Assembly: GCA_024639185.1 (NCBI GenBank)
Contig: JAHEIW010000027.1
Coordinates: forward strand, 5,786 to 38,827
DNA length: 33,042 nt
Source of the DNA: Deltaproteobacteria bacterium
Lineage (GTDB): Bacteria; Desulfobacterota; Desulfobacteria; Desulfobacterales; JAHEIW01
Reading direction: 5' to 3'
A model generated the notes under the pieces. That model was given only the letters and a program-made list of their open reading frames with translations. It did not search any database and was not told the origin of the DNA. Below are positions 23,830-31,202 of this stretch, one piece after another; positions within the stretch are counted from its first letter, which is position 1, and each line of letters opens with the position of its first letter. A program made the position numbers and the translations under genes.

Positions 23830-24330
23830 ATGGACGATACGTTTTTCATGAAAAAAGCACTGGAGCGAGCCCGCATGGCTCTGGCGGCCGGAGAGTTTCC
23901 GGTCGGGTGTGTCGTGGTGTGGAATAATGACATTTTGGTGACTGGCGCCCGGGAGGGCACCACCGGTGATGATCCTAATGAAGTCGATCATGCCGAGATA
24001 ATGACATTGAGAAAACTGAGCCGCCTTGATCGCAAGGTGAATATGCAAGACGTCTCCGTTTTTTCCACCCTGGAACCCTGTCTGATGTGCTTTGGAGCGC
24101 TGGTCATCAGCGGTATTGGCAGAATTGTATTCGCCTATGAGGATGCAATGGGCGGGGGTACCCGTTGCGATTGTGCGCATCTGCCCCCTTTGTATCGGCA
24201 AAGTCAAATTAAAATCAAATCCGGCATATTGCGAAAAGACAGCCTTGAATTATTGAAATCCTATTTCTCACAAACGCAGAATAGGTATCTAAAGGATAGC
24301 TTCTTGGCTGCCTACACTCTGGACCAATGA
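23830..24330 (+). CDS. Nucleoside/tRNA-adenosine deaminase family protein
   Basis: The product has 166 residues and a cytidine-deaminase fold with both zinc motifs intact: HAE (54-56, catalytic Glu56) and PCLMC (83-87). The order EFPVGCVVV ... HAE ... TLEPCLMCFGAL resembles TadA, which converts A34 of tRNA-Arg to inosine. However, the region after PCxxC (ISGIGRIVFAYEDAMGGG) and the extended C-terminus differ from standard TadA, so a free nucleoside or guanine deaminase is also possible. I chose ATG 23830 (GAGG 4 nt upstream). A longer in-frame extension reads back into the repeat. No operon partner is close. Confidence 0.8.
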   Translation: MDDTFFMKKALERARMALAAGEFPVGCVVVWNNDILVTGAREGTTGDDPNEVDHAEIMTLRKLSRLDRKVNMQDVSVFSTLEPCLMCFGALVISGIGRIVFAYEDAMGGGTRCDCAHLPPLYRQSQIKIKSGILRKDSLELLKSYFSQTQNRYLKDSFLAAYTLDQ

Positions 24331-24406
24331 AAAGCGCTTGCTGATCAAAGCTTATAATAAGCGCGAATTCACCTGAAGCGAAGCACGTTTTTATTGCATT
24401 TTTTTC

Positions 24407-24606
24407 TTGCATTTCTTAAGGTTGTTATATATTGGAGATTTAAAATAAATCAGATTTCAACAATTGTTAAACCTGAAATGTGGCTAATGTAGCGGACGAA
24501 AGGGCGCGGTGGTGGCCCGTCTAAATGCCAACGGCAATAAATATCGTTCCGTGTTGGCCGCGGCAGCAGTCGTCCCGACTAAAACCATGGCAGAGGAGGT
24601 GCACGC
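24407..24606 (+). promoter_or_regulatory. Promoter-like boxes and structured leader of infC
   Basis: TTGCAT (24407-24412) and TATATT (24428-24433) are 15 bp apart, a modest promoter candidate. The leader can form stems such as GACG..GGGC/GCCCGTC (about 24496-24521) and GCCAAC/GTTGGC (about 24528-24558), shortly before the AGGAGGT site. In many bacteria this leader is where IF3 and L20 act, but I do not recognise a specific class here. Confidence 0.35.
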
Positions 24607-25146
24607 ATAGCTGTTCCCAGAAGATTCCAGAGACCCAGACGAACGAACAAGGCAAACATCAATCAAAGAATTCGAGCAAAAGAAGTCAGGTTGATTGACG
24701 CAGAAGGCGAGCAAGTCGGTGTCATACCGATCAAAGAAGCCCTGGCAACCGCGGCCGATGCCGGCCTCGACCTGGTTGAAGTTTCACCGAATGCGAATCC
24801 GCCGGTTTGTAAAATAATGGATTACGGCCGATATCGCTACGAGCAAACAAAAAAGAAACACGAGGCCAAGAAAAAACAAAGTACATTTCAGCTCAAAGAG
24901 ATAAAAGTTCGACCCAAAACCGGCGAGCATGACCTGCAGGTCAAAATCGGCCACATTAGAAAATTCATCGGCAAAAAAGATAAGGTCAAGGTCAGTGTTA
25001 TCTTTAGAGGCCGTGAAATTACGCTTTCAGAACTGGGAAAGACGGTCCTCCAAAAAATTATTGCTGAAACCGAAGAAATTGCGATGGTGGAGCAAGAACC
25101 CAAATTTGAAGGCCGTATCCTGGTAATGGTTCTGGCTCCGAAATAG
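24607..25146 (+). CDS. infC: Translation initiation factor IF-3, starting at ATA
   Basis: IF-3 binds the 30S subunit, prevents premature 50S joining and checks the initiation codon. The product has 179 residues with the complete family sequence: AVPRRFQRPRRTNKANINQRIRAKEVRLID at the N-terminus, the flexible linker, then the C-terminal domain (KEIKVRPKTGEHDLQVK, SVIFRGREI). In this frame a stop (TAA 24580-24582) precedes, and no ATG, GTG or TTG occurs before the internal TTG at 24691. AGGAGGT (24594-24600) is 6 nt before ATA 24607. IF-3 genes are known for rare starts (AUU in E. coli) that allow autoregulation, so ATA is the best start. Confidence 0.9.
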   Translation: MAVPRRFQRPRRTNKANINQRIRAKEVRLIDAEGEQVGVIPIKEALATAADAGLDLVEVSPNANPPVCKIMDYGRYRYEQTKKKHEAKKKQSTFQLKEIKVRPKTGEHDLQVKIGHIRKFIGKKDKVKVSVIFRGREITLSELGKTVLQKIIAETEEIAMVEQEPKFEGRILVMVLAPK

Positions 25147-25225
25147 CTTGATCTTACATTGAAATTGTTTTAAATACGACCCGTAAAGGGTGTTGCCCCT
25201 AAACATAGCTGAATAATTCTCAGGG

Positions 25226-25265
25226 TGGCGTGAGCCGGAATGTGTGATTGCTCACGCCATCTATT
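25226..25265 (+). terminator. Hairpin between infC and rpmI, attenuator or terminator
   Basis: TGGCGTGAGC (25226-25235) pairs perfectly with GCTCACGCCA (25250-25259), and TCTATTTTT follows. It lies about 40 nt before rpmI. As rpmI-rplT are normally co-expressed with infC, it may be a regulatory attenuator, in the position where L20-mediated control acts in other bacteria, rather than a full stop. Confidence 0.6.
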
Positions 25266-25297
25266 TTTAAAAAAGTAAGACTGAAGGAGTGTCACAG

Positions 25298-25495
25298 ATG
25301 CCAAAAATAAAAACAAATCGGGCTGCCGCCAAAAGATTTCGCAAAACCGGCTCCGGTAAAATCGTCTACAATAAGTCCTTTGCCAGTCATTTATTGACCA
25401 AAAAGACGACCAAACGAAAACGATCCCTGCGCAAAGGCCGGATCGTTGACAAAACGAATGCGAAGGCCATAAAACTACTACTACCAAACGGCTAG
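25298..25495 (+). CDS. rpmI: 50S ribosomal protein L35
   Basis: The product has 65 residues, the normal size. It begins [20 protein letters not shown], the conserved L35 start, and is strongly basic throughout ([14 protein letters not shown]). GAAGGAGT lies 7-8 nt before ATG 25298. A start three codons upstream (GTG 25289) overlaps the ribosome binding site and is not used. It is the second gene of the conserved infC-rpmI-rplT order, with a 202-nt gap to rplT instead of the usual short spacer. Confidence 0.96.
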   Translation: MPKIKTNRAAAKRFRKTGSGKIVYNKSFASHLLTKKTTKRKRSLRKGRIVDKTNAKAIKLLLPNG

Positions 25496-25510
25496 CGTTT
25501 TTAATCTATA

Positions 25511-25640
25511 ACTGGTTCTTTTTCGCTTTGTTTTGATGAGCTGCGTTCTCCGCGATTTTCCGCCTTCAACGTACTGCAAGTACGCCGAAGGCAAAAAACC
25601 TTGTGCGGCCTTGCCCATCGAAAAAAGCCCTCACTTATAA
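25511..25640. repeat. ~130-bp imperfect palindrome between rpmI and rplT (copy 1)
   Basis: The whole gap folds on itself around CGTACT-GCA-AGTACG (about 25569-25583), extended by CCGCCTTC/GAAGGC and TTTT/AAAA pairings and outer arms ATAACTGGTTCTTTTTCG / CGAAAAAAGCCCTCACTTAT. The core (CGTTCTCCGCG, then CAACGTACT, AAGTACGCC, AACCTTGTGCGGCC) recurs between pheS and pheT at 27176-27300. Confidence 0.8.
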
Positions 25641-25697
25641 CTTAAAAAAATAATTAGACGATAGCCTATCGGCTACTTGGTATGATGGAGAGATAAA

Positions 25698-26048
25698 ATG
25701 AGAATCAAACGCGGCTTCAAAGCCAGAAGAAGACGGAAAAAGGTATTAAAATTAGCCAAAGGATTCCGCGGTGGTCGCAGCAAGTTATTTCGTACGGCTG
25801 CGGATGCGGTCGATAAATCGTTAATGTACGCCTATCGGGACCGGCGCCAGCGCAAACGTGATTTCCGCAGGCTCTGGATTGCACGCATTAACGCCGCAGC
25901 CCGCATGAATAAATTGTCATACAGCAAATTTATGCACGGTCTCAAAATGGCGAACATTGACCTGGATCGAAAGGTTCTGGCTGACCTGGCCATTACAGAC
26001 CCGACCGGTTTTGCGAAAATTGCGCAACTAGCGGCTCGGCAGTCATAG
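25698..26048 (+). CDS. rplT: 50S ribosomal protein L20
   Basis: L20 binds 23S rRNA early in 50S assembly and in several bacteria represses its own operon. The product has 116 residues, the standard length. [34 protein letters not shown] and [20 protein letters not shown] are the conserved blocks. Typical L20 proteins begin MPRVKRG; this one begins MRIKRG, a small variation. GGAG stands about 9 nt before the ATG. It is followed by pheS as in the common infC-rpmI-rplT-pheST order. Confidence 0.96.
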   Translation: MRIKRGFKARRRRKKVLKLAKGFRGGRSKLFRTAADAVDKSLMYAYRDRRQRKRDFRRLWIARINAAARMNKLSYSKFMHGLKMANIDLDRKVLADLAITDPTGFAKIAQLAARQS

Positions 26049-26049
26049 A

Positions 26050-26112
26050 ATATAGAATTTGAGAATTCAGGAATTAATATTCTGTTTCGGCCTGAATACC
26101 TGAATTCGCCAT
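26050..26112. repeat. Short inverted repeat of GAATTCAGG / CCTGAATTC words
   Basis: GAATTCAGG (about 26071-26079) and CCTGAATACCTGAATTC (about 26092-26108) form an imperfect hairpin between rplT and pheS, with additional TAGAATATAGAATT words on the left. It resembles the other intergenic word repeats in build. Confidence 0.5.
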
Positions 26113-26130
26113 TTGGCAATCCCAAAATGA

Positions 26131-26158
26131 CAATTTTACACCAAAGGTGTAAAAATTG
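26131..26158 (+). promoter_or_regulatory. Hairpin covering the pheS ribosome binding site and start codon
   Basis: CAATTTTACACC (26131-26142) pairs with GGTGTAAAAATTG (26146-26158), one A bulged, around an AAA loop. The right strand contains the Shine-Dalgarno (AAAGGTG, 26143-26149) and the TTG start (26156-26158), so the folded form would block initiation. This suggests translational control of pheST. Confidence 0.6.
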
Positions 26159-27163
26159 GATAATTCCATTGATCAAATTTATCAAAAAGCCCTGCAGGAG
26201 CTTAAAGCGGCAACTGACCGCCAGGCAGTTGAGGATATTCGCGTCCGTTACCTGGGGCGCAAAGGGGCCGTTACTCGATTCTTAAGAAACATTTCAGATC
26301 TACCCGCCGATCAGCGCCCGGTAGCCGGCAAACAGGCAAACCAATGTAAAAAACTGTTAGAGAAGGCCTGTAAAGAAGCAGCTGAAAATCTTGAAACCGT
26401 TGAGGAGCCGGCTGTTGCAGGCATCGATGTTTCATTGCCCGGGCGACCGGCGCCGTCCGGCTCGCTGCATCCCATTACCCAGATAAACCAGCGAATCTGC
26501 GACATTTTCACCCAGATGGGGTTTGACATCGCCGAAGGACCCGAAGTGGAATTGGATTACTATAACTTTGAGGCCCTTAATTTCCCCAAGGACCATCCGG
26601 CCCGGGACATGCAGGACACCTTTTTCGTTTCGGATGATATCGTCCTTAGAACACATACATCCCCCCTGCAGATTCGCACCATGGAAAAACAGCAACCGCC
26701 GGTGCGTATCATCATGCCTGGCAAAGTGTATCGCTGTGACTCGGATCTGACGCATACCCCTATGTTTCATCAGGTAGAGGGCTTATTGGTCGATGAGAAT
26801 GTATCTTTCGGGGATTTAAAGGGCACGCTGACGGCCTTTGTGCATCAAATGTTTGATGAACAAACCAGCCTGCGCTTTCGGCCCGGCTTTTTCCCGTTCA
26901 CCGAACCCAGTGCCGAGGTCGATATCCTGTGTGTTATGTGTCGCGGTAAGGGGTGTCGGGTATGCTCTCAAACCGGCTGGTTGGAAATCCTCGGGTCTGG
27001 AATGGTTCATCCGGCTTTGTATGAGAACGTGGGATATGATGCCGATCGCTATACCGGTTTTGCTTTTGGCATGGGGGTGGATCGTATTGCCATGCTCAAA
27101 TTCGGAATCGATGACATTCGCAAGTTTTTTGAAAATGATATTAGATTCTTAAGTCAATTCTAG
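26156..27163 (+). CDS. pheS: Phenylalanine-tRNA ligase alpha subunit
   Basis: PheS is the catalytic subunit of the alpha2beta2 enzyme that charges tRNA-Phe. The product has 335 residues, the usual size. An N-terminal coiled coil (about 1-90) is followed by the class II core. Motif 2 is VYRCDSDLTHTPMFHQVEG, and motif 3 is FAFGMGVDRIAMLKFGIDD near the C-terminus. An unusual feature is a CVMCRGKGCRVC cysteine cluster before motif 3, seen in many PheS proteins. The start is TTG: a TAA lies two codons upstream and AAAGGTG is suitably spaced. This start is embedded in a hairpin. Confidence 0.96.
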   Translation: MDNSIDQIYQKALQELKAATDRQAVEDIRVRYLGRKGAVTRFLRNISDLPADQRPVAGKQANQCKKLLEKACKEAAENLETVEEPAVAGIDVSLPGRPAPSGSLHPITQINQRICDIFTQMGFDIAEGPEVELDYYNFEALNFPKDHPARDMQDTFFVSDDIVLRTHTSPLQIRTMEKQQPPVRIIMPGKVYRCDSDLTHTPMFHQVEGLLVDENVSFGDLKGTLTAFVHQMFDEQTSLRFRPGFFPFTEPSAEVDILCVMCRGKGCRVCSQTGWLEILGSGMVHPALYENVGYDADRYTGFAFGMGVDRIAMLKFGIDDIRKFFENDIRFLSQF

Positions 27164-27175
27164 TTTTTGTCCATA

Positions 27176-27300
27176 AATGGATCTTTTTTCGCTGAGCTTC
27201 GTTCTCCGCGGTTTTTCGCCCTCAACGTACTATAAGTACGCCTCAAACGAAAAACCTTGTGCGGCCTAACTCAGCAAAAAAATCTCTCATTTCTGGATCA
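27176..27300. repeat. ~125-bp imperfect palindrome between pheS and pheT (copy 2)
   Basis: The centre is CGTACT-ATA-AGTACG. The outer arms TCCATAAATGGATCTTTTTT and AAAAAAATCTCTCATTTCTG are inverted partners of each other. It shares the core words CGTTCTCCGCG, CAACGTACT, AAGTACGCC and AAAACCTTGTGCGGCC with copy 1 at 25511-25640, but the arms differ, with compensating changes on both sides. Confidence 0.8.
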
Positions 27301-27410
27301 AAAACTAAAATATTGTAAAAAGACATATAAAGTACCATCTCGAATTATCGGGGAAATACAGTTATCGGACATTAGATGATGCCTTGACGCCCCTTTTAGG
27401 AACAGAATAA

Positions 27411-29837
27411 ATGAAGGTTAGTTTAAGCTGGCTCAATGATTATGTGAACATCAAGATGGCAGCGCCGGATCTGGCCGAAGCGTTGACGATGGTGGGGCTC
27501 GAAATTGAGTCGGTAACCGAACGCTACCGCTATCTGGATACGGTATTTGTCGGTCGAATTGAAACAATCGAACCGCACCCCAATGCGGATAAATTGAAGC
27601 TGTGTCGGGTCGATACCGGCCAGGGAAAAATTTCGGTGGTCTGTGGTGCGCCCAATGCTGAAATCGGGATGCTTTCACCGATTGCCCTGCCGGGCACCGA
27701 ATTTCCGGAAGGCTTTGTTCTGGAGCAAAGCGTCATCCGTGGACAAACATCCAAGGGCATGCTTTGCAGTGAAGGTGAACTGGGATTAGGAGAGGATCGC
27801 AGCGGTATTATGCAGCTTGACCCGAAACTATCGGTCGGCGACCCATTGGCCTCTGCCCTGGAATTGACGGATACCGTTTTTGAAATCGAAATCACCCCCA
27901 ACCGGCCCGATTGTCTGAGCGTTATCGGCGTCGCCCGCGAGATCGCCGCCATTCAAAAGGACCGCCTGACATACCCTGACTTCAAACTCAATGACCCACA
28001 AGATCGTATTTCACAGCAGACGTCAATTAAAATCGAAGCGCCAGACCACTGCCCGCGTTATGCCGCCCGGCTGCTCGAAGATATTCAGATTAAACCATCC
28101 CCTTTCTGGATACAGGAAAGGCTTTTGTCTGTGGGGTTACGGCCCATTAACAATATCGTGGATGTAACCAACTTTGTCCTGATGGAAACCGGCCAACCCC
28201 TGCATGCCTTTGATTTTGACCGGCTGTCGCAAAACAGAATTGTGGTCCGCACCGCCGGCAAGGGCGAAACCTTCATTACCCTGGATGAAAAAGAACGTGT
28301 TTTGGACGCTGAAATGCTGATGATCTGTGATGGCGAAAAAGCAGTGGCCATCGGCGGGGTCATGGGAGGCTTGAATTCCGAGATTGAAAACGATACCACC
28401 CGGGTGTTGCTGGAAAGTGCCTATTTTAATCCGGTCAGCATTCGCCGGACAGCCAAAAAGCTTGGCCTGGGTACAGACGCTGCTTATCGCTTTGAGCGCG
28501 GGGTTGATCCCGGCGGCACCATTGCGGCCGCCAACAGAGCCGCCAAGCTGATGGCTGAAATCAGTGGCGCTAAAATTATCGATGGTCTGATAGACGAATA
28601 TCCCCTGCAGCAATCTGTAAAAAGCCTGAAGCTCAGTACCAAAAAAACAAACCGGTTGCTGGGAACGCGCCTGCAGCGCAAGCAAATTGAAAGTCTTCTT
28701 AAATCCATTGAATTTAAAATTGAGCAAAATAGCACTGAAAAAAAAGGCGATACGCTGGTCGTAACCCCACCCAGCTTTCGGGTGGATATTTCCAGACCGG
28801 AAGATCTTATGGAGGAAGTGGTTCGGCTCTACGGGTACAACAACATCCCGACGACATTTCCGCAAATGCCGGCCACCGGCCGCTTATCGACCAAAGAAAT
28901 CCATTTACGCAACCAAGCGCGCCTGCTGATGAACGGATTTGGATTCCGTGAAGCCGTCAACTACAGTTTCGCCCACCATCAATCCGGTGACCACTTGCAG
29001 CTGGACACAGCTGACCCCCGCAGACAGCTTGTGAATATTTTAAATCCGTTGACCGAAGACCAGGCCACCATGCGCTCCTCCCTGGTCCCAGGATTACTGC
29101 AAACGATGCATTATAATTTTACCCAGCGAATTAAAAATTTACAGATTTTTGAAATCGGCAAAATCTTTATCGGCAAAGATCCGCAACAGCTGCCGCAAGA
29201 GACCGAGATGCTCGCCGGGCTCTGGACAGGGACCCGTTATGACGATTCCTGGCATGGCCAGGATACGCCCTGTGATTTTTATGACATTAAAGGCGTAGCT
29301 GAACGCTTCTTAAAGGCGCTGCATATCGATGACATACAATTTAGGCGTTTGCCGGAAAAAGAGTGCAGGTATACCCGCCCCGGCTATAGCGCCCAGATTT
29401 TTCACAACCAAAGCCGGTTGGGTTTGGTGGGACAGATTCATCCCCAGGTCCTTATGAATTTCGACCTGGAACAGGCGGCGTTTTTATTTGAACTTAACTT
29501 CGACAAACTGATACCATTGCTTAAAGACACAACGGTTTCCAGGTCGATTCCCAAATTTCCGGCTATTTTCAGAGACATCACCATTATTGTGAACAAGACG
29601 CTTGAAGCCCAGGAAATCATCAACAGCGCTCTAACTCCGTCATCCGAACTGGTGGAAGACGTCAGTTTGCTGCGCGTGTTCGAGGGCACACCCATTGCGC
29701 CGGGCCAAAAAAGTGTCTCTTTGCGGATTACCTATCGGTCACTGCAAAAAACACTGGAAGATGATGATGTAACACCGATCCATCAATCAATTGCGAACAG
29801 GTTGGTTCAGACATTTAATGCCGGTCTGCCGGCCTGA
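27411..29837 (+). CDS. pheT: Phenylalanine-tRNA ligase beta subunit
   Basis: PheT is the large subunit of phenylalanyl-tRNA synthetase, which holds tRNA and edits mischarged Tyr-tRNA. The product has 808 residues, the normal length. Domains in order: N-terminal MKVSLSWLNDYV; OB-fold tRNA-binding domain about 40-150 (VFVGRIETIEPHPNADKLKL); B3/B4 editing region about 210-385; B5 domain about 400-480; catalytic-like core; C-terminal anticodon-binding domain from about 712 (SIPKFPAIFRDITIIV). AGGAAC precedes the ATG. It follows pheS after a 247-nt gap occupied by the palindromic repeat, where most genomes have a few nt. Both subunits are needed in equal amounts. Confidence 0.97.
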   Translation: MKVSLSWLNDYVNIKMAAPDLAEALTMVGLEIESVTERYRYLDTVFVGRIETIEPHPNADKLKLCRVDTGQGKISVVCGAPNAEIGMLSPIALPGTEFPEGFVLEQSVIRGQTSKGMLCSEGELGLGEDRSGIMQLDPKLSVGDPLASALELTDTVFEIEITPNRPDCLSVIGVAREIAAIQKDRLTYPDFKLNDPQDRISQQTSIKIEAPDHCPRYAARLLEDIQIKPSPFWIQERLLSVGLRPINNIVDVTNFVLMETGQPLHAFDFDRLSQNRIVVRTAGKGETFITLDEKERVLDAEMLMICDGEKAVAIGGVMGGLNSEIENDTTRVLLESAYFNPVSIRRTAKKLGLGTDAAYRFERGVDPGGTIAAANRAAKLMAEISGAKIIDGLIDEYPLQQSVKSLKLSTKKTNRLLGTRLQRKQIESLLKSIEFKIEQNSTEKKGDTLVVTPPSFRVDISRPEDLMEEVVRLYGYNNIPTTFPQMPATGRLSTKEIHLRNQARLLMNGFGFREAVNYSFAHHQSGDHLQLDTADPRRQLVNILNPLTEDQATMRSSLVPGLLQTMHYNFTQRIKNLQIFEIGKIFIGKDPQQLPQETEMLAGLWTGTRYDDSWHGQDTPCDFYDIKGVAERFLKALHIDDIQFRRLPEKECRYTRPGYSAQIFHNQSRLGLVGQIHPQVLMNFDLEQAAFLFELNFDKLIPLLKDTTVSRSIPKFPAIFRDITIIVNKTLEAQEIINSALTPSSELVEDVSLLRVFEGTPIAPGQKSVSLRITYRSLQKTLEDDDVTPIHQSIANRLVQTFNAGLPA

Positions 29838-29853
29838 TCGTTACAACCCATTT

Positions 29854-30210
29854 ATGGTCAAAAAAATGCCAGATAACAAATCGACGCTCGTGGACATACC
29901 GGATAAGCTTTATTTTAGAATTGGCGAAGTCAGCAAATTAGCAAAAATCCCAGCCTATGTCCTGCGGTTTTGGGAAAGTGAGTTCCCACGGATTCGACCC
30001 AAACGAACCGATGCGGGACAACGGCTGTATTCCCGTGCGGATATTGAGCTGATTTTAAAAATTAAAACGCTTCTGTATGAAAAAAAATTCACCATTCAGG
30101 GTGCCCGCCAGCACTTATCGGTCAGATCGCGCAAAGATGAAGCCTCCGAAAAGCAATTGCTGGCCGATTTGCATGCAGAGCTTAAATCCATCAGGGATAT
30201 GCTCAAATAA
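29854..30210 (+). CDS. MerR-family transcriptional regulator
   Basis: The product has 118 residues. An N-terminal winged helix-turn-helix of MerR type is clear: KLYFRIGEVSKLAKIPAYVL, then RFWESEFPRIRPKRTDAGQR and LYSRADIELILKIKTLL. A short C-terminal helix (ASEKQLLADLHAELKSIRD) could dimerise, with no visible ligand-binding domain or cysteines for metal sensing. The start at 29854 follows the pheT stop by 16 nt, with no strong Shine-Dalgarno, so it is probably translated with pheT. In many genomes this position carries ihfA, and a MerR gene follows; ihfA is absent here. The target is unknown. Confidence 0.85.
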   Translation: MVKKMPDNKSTLVDIPDKLYFRIGEVSKLAKIPAYVLRFWESEFPRIRPKRTDAGQRLYSRADIELILKIKTLLYEKKFTIQGARQHLSVRSRKDEASEKQLLADLHAELKSIRDMLK

Positions 30211-30236
30211 AAGCCCATTGGAAATGGGCTTTTATT
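30209..30236 (+). terminator. Rho-independent terminator of the infC-merR block
   Basis: AAAAGCCCATT (30209-30219) pairs with AATGGGCTTTT (30223-30233) around a 3-nt loop, and TTTATTTATT continues the tract. It overlaps the merR stop codon region. Confidence 0.92.
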
Positions 30237-30248
30237 TATTGAATTATA

Positions 30249-30275
30249 TTGACAACCGCCCAATTTTGTCATAAT
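30249..30275 (+). promoter_or_regulatory. Promoter-like boxes upstream of tRNA-Gly
   Basis: TTGACA (30249-30254) and CATAAT (30270-30275) are both near consensus, but the spacer is 15 bp, shorter than the usual 17. The predicted start would fall about 9 nt before the tRNA. The position is right; the spacing makes it tentative. Confidence 0.45.
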
Positions 30276-30290
30276 CATTTAGATTGAAGC

Positions 30291-30366
30291 GCGGGCATAG
30301 CTCAGCTGGTAGAGTACAAGCTTCCCAAGCTTGGTGTCGCGAGTTCGAATCTCGTTGCCCGCTCCA
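30291..30366 (+). tRNA. tRNA-Gly (anticodon CCC)
   Basis: A complete cloverleaf of 76 nt. The acceptor GCGGGCA (30291-30297) pairs with TGCCCGC (30356-30362). Anticodon stem CAAGC/GCTTG with loop TTCCCAA gives anticodon CCC (30324-30326), reading GGG. The T-loop GTTCGAATC is present, with discriminator T and an encoded CCA (30364-30366). No intron or damage. Confidence 0.97.
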
Positions 30367-30505
30367 GTTTGGTTCGTTTCCTTTTAGTTTGGTGAGGGTA
30401 AGACTTTATAGGGACTGTGAGATGGAATTAACTATTACCTTATGGTCGGTGTTATGAACTGATAACTTTTACGGCACAAAGTCAAAGGTCTACCTGGAGT
30501 TAAGG

Positions 30506-30530
30506 AAACGGGCGTTAGCCCGTTTTTTGT
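30506..30530 (+). terminator. Rho-independent terminator downstream of tRNA-Gly
   Basis: AAACGGGC (30506-30513) pairs with GCCCGTTT (30518-30525) around GTTA, followed by a long T-rich run. It is 140 nt after the tRNA, so the precursor would carry a long 3' trailer with no recognised gene. Confidence 0.85.
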
Positions 30531-30598
30531 TTTTTTACCGCTTGTCATAATTATGTTCGGAATAACGCAAAAACGGATGGCGGCATAAGTGTTGTAGC

Positions 30599-30631
30599 AA
30601 AAAAACGTCCCGCAGTCGGAACGTTTTTTTT
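30599..30631 (+). terminator. Second terminator-like hairpin, upstream of rimP
   Basis: AAAAAACGTCC pairs with GGAACGTTTTTT (one bulge) around about 7 nt, and the T-run extends beyond the stem. It is close to rimP and may insulate or attenuate the rimP-nusA-infB unit. No promoter with good boxes is seen between it and rimP. Confidence 0.6.
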
Positions 30632-30665
30632 AACAACCACTATAAGGCTGAGTAAAATAGATCCG

Positions 30666-31202
30666 GTGAAAACGAAACGACATAAATTCAAAACGAAACA
30701 ATCGGACAACCGGAACCCAAAATCCGGATCCAAAAACGACCAAGCGCTCATAAAGCAAATTGAGGCGCTGGTCGAACCGCTGTGTGACAGTGAAGGCTTA
30801 GAGCTGGTACATATTGAATATCAGCGCGAAGCGGGTGGCAGGATCCTGCGTCTGTATATTGACCGGGCGGCAGGTGTCAGCATCGAAGATTGCGTCAATG
30901 TGAGTCGTCAGCTAAATGATCTGCTCGATGTGAAGCTGGATACGATAGGGCCCTATACCCTGGAAGTGACATCACCGGGACCGGAACGGCCCCTATCTAA
31001 ACTGCAGGATTATGAGCGTTTTAAAGGACACAAAGCGAAGGTAAAAACACGCCAGCCGATTAATGAACAAAAAAATTTTACCGGAATTATTATGGGGACG
31101 TCCGCAGAACAAATAAAATTGTCATCAAATGAAAAAACCGTCGTCATCCCCTTTGGTCATATTGCCAGAGCACGGCTTGTCGACGCTGATGGAGAAATCT
31201 GA
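30666..31202 (+). CDS. rimP: Ribosome maturation factor RimP
   Basis: RimP assists 30S subunit maturation. The product has 178 residues, about 25 more than the common size because of a Lys/Arg-rich N-terminal extension before ALIKQIEALVEPLCDSEGLE. The core LVHIEYQREAGGRILRLYID, SIEDCVNVSRQL and LEVTSPGPERPL are the family signatures. The start is GTG with a weak ribosome binding site, so the extension might be shorter in the cell. The stop shares one base with the nusA start (TGATG), indicating translational coupling in the standard rimP-nusA-infB order. Confidence 0.94.
   Translation: MKTKRHKFKTKQSDNRNPKSGSKNDQALIKQIEALVEPLCDSEGLELVHIEYQREAGGRILRLYIDRAAGVSIEDCVNVSRQLNDLLDVKLDTIGPYTLEVTSPGPERPLSKLQDYERFKGHKAKVKTRQPINEQKNFTGIIMGTSAEQIKLSSNEKTVVIPFGHIARARLVDADGEI

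Noticed and set aside
28137-28865. A 242-codon open frame antisense to pheT
   Set aside because: Lies fully within pheT, which has all its domains; no start signal.
30367-30505. Possible small RNA between tRNA-Gly and its terminator
   Set aside because: No recognisable family or strong internal structure; it is most simply a long 3' trailer.
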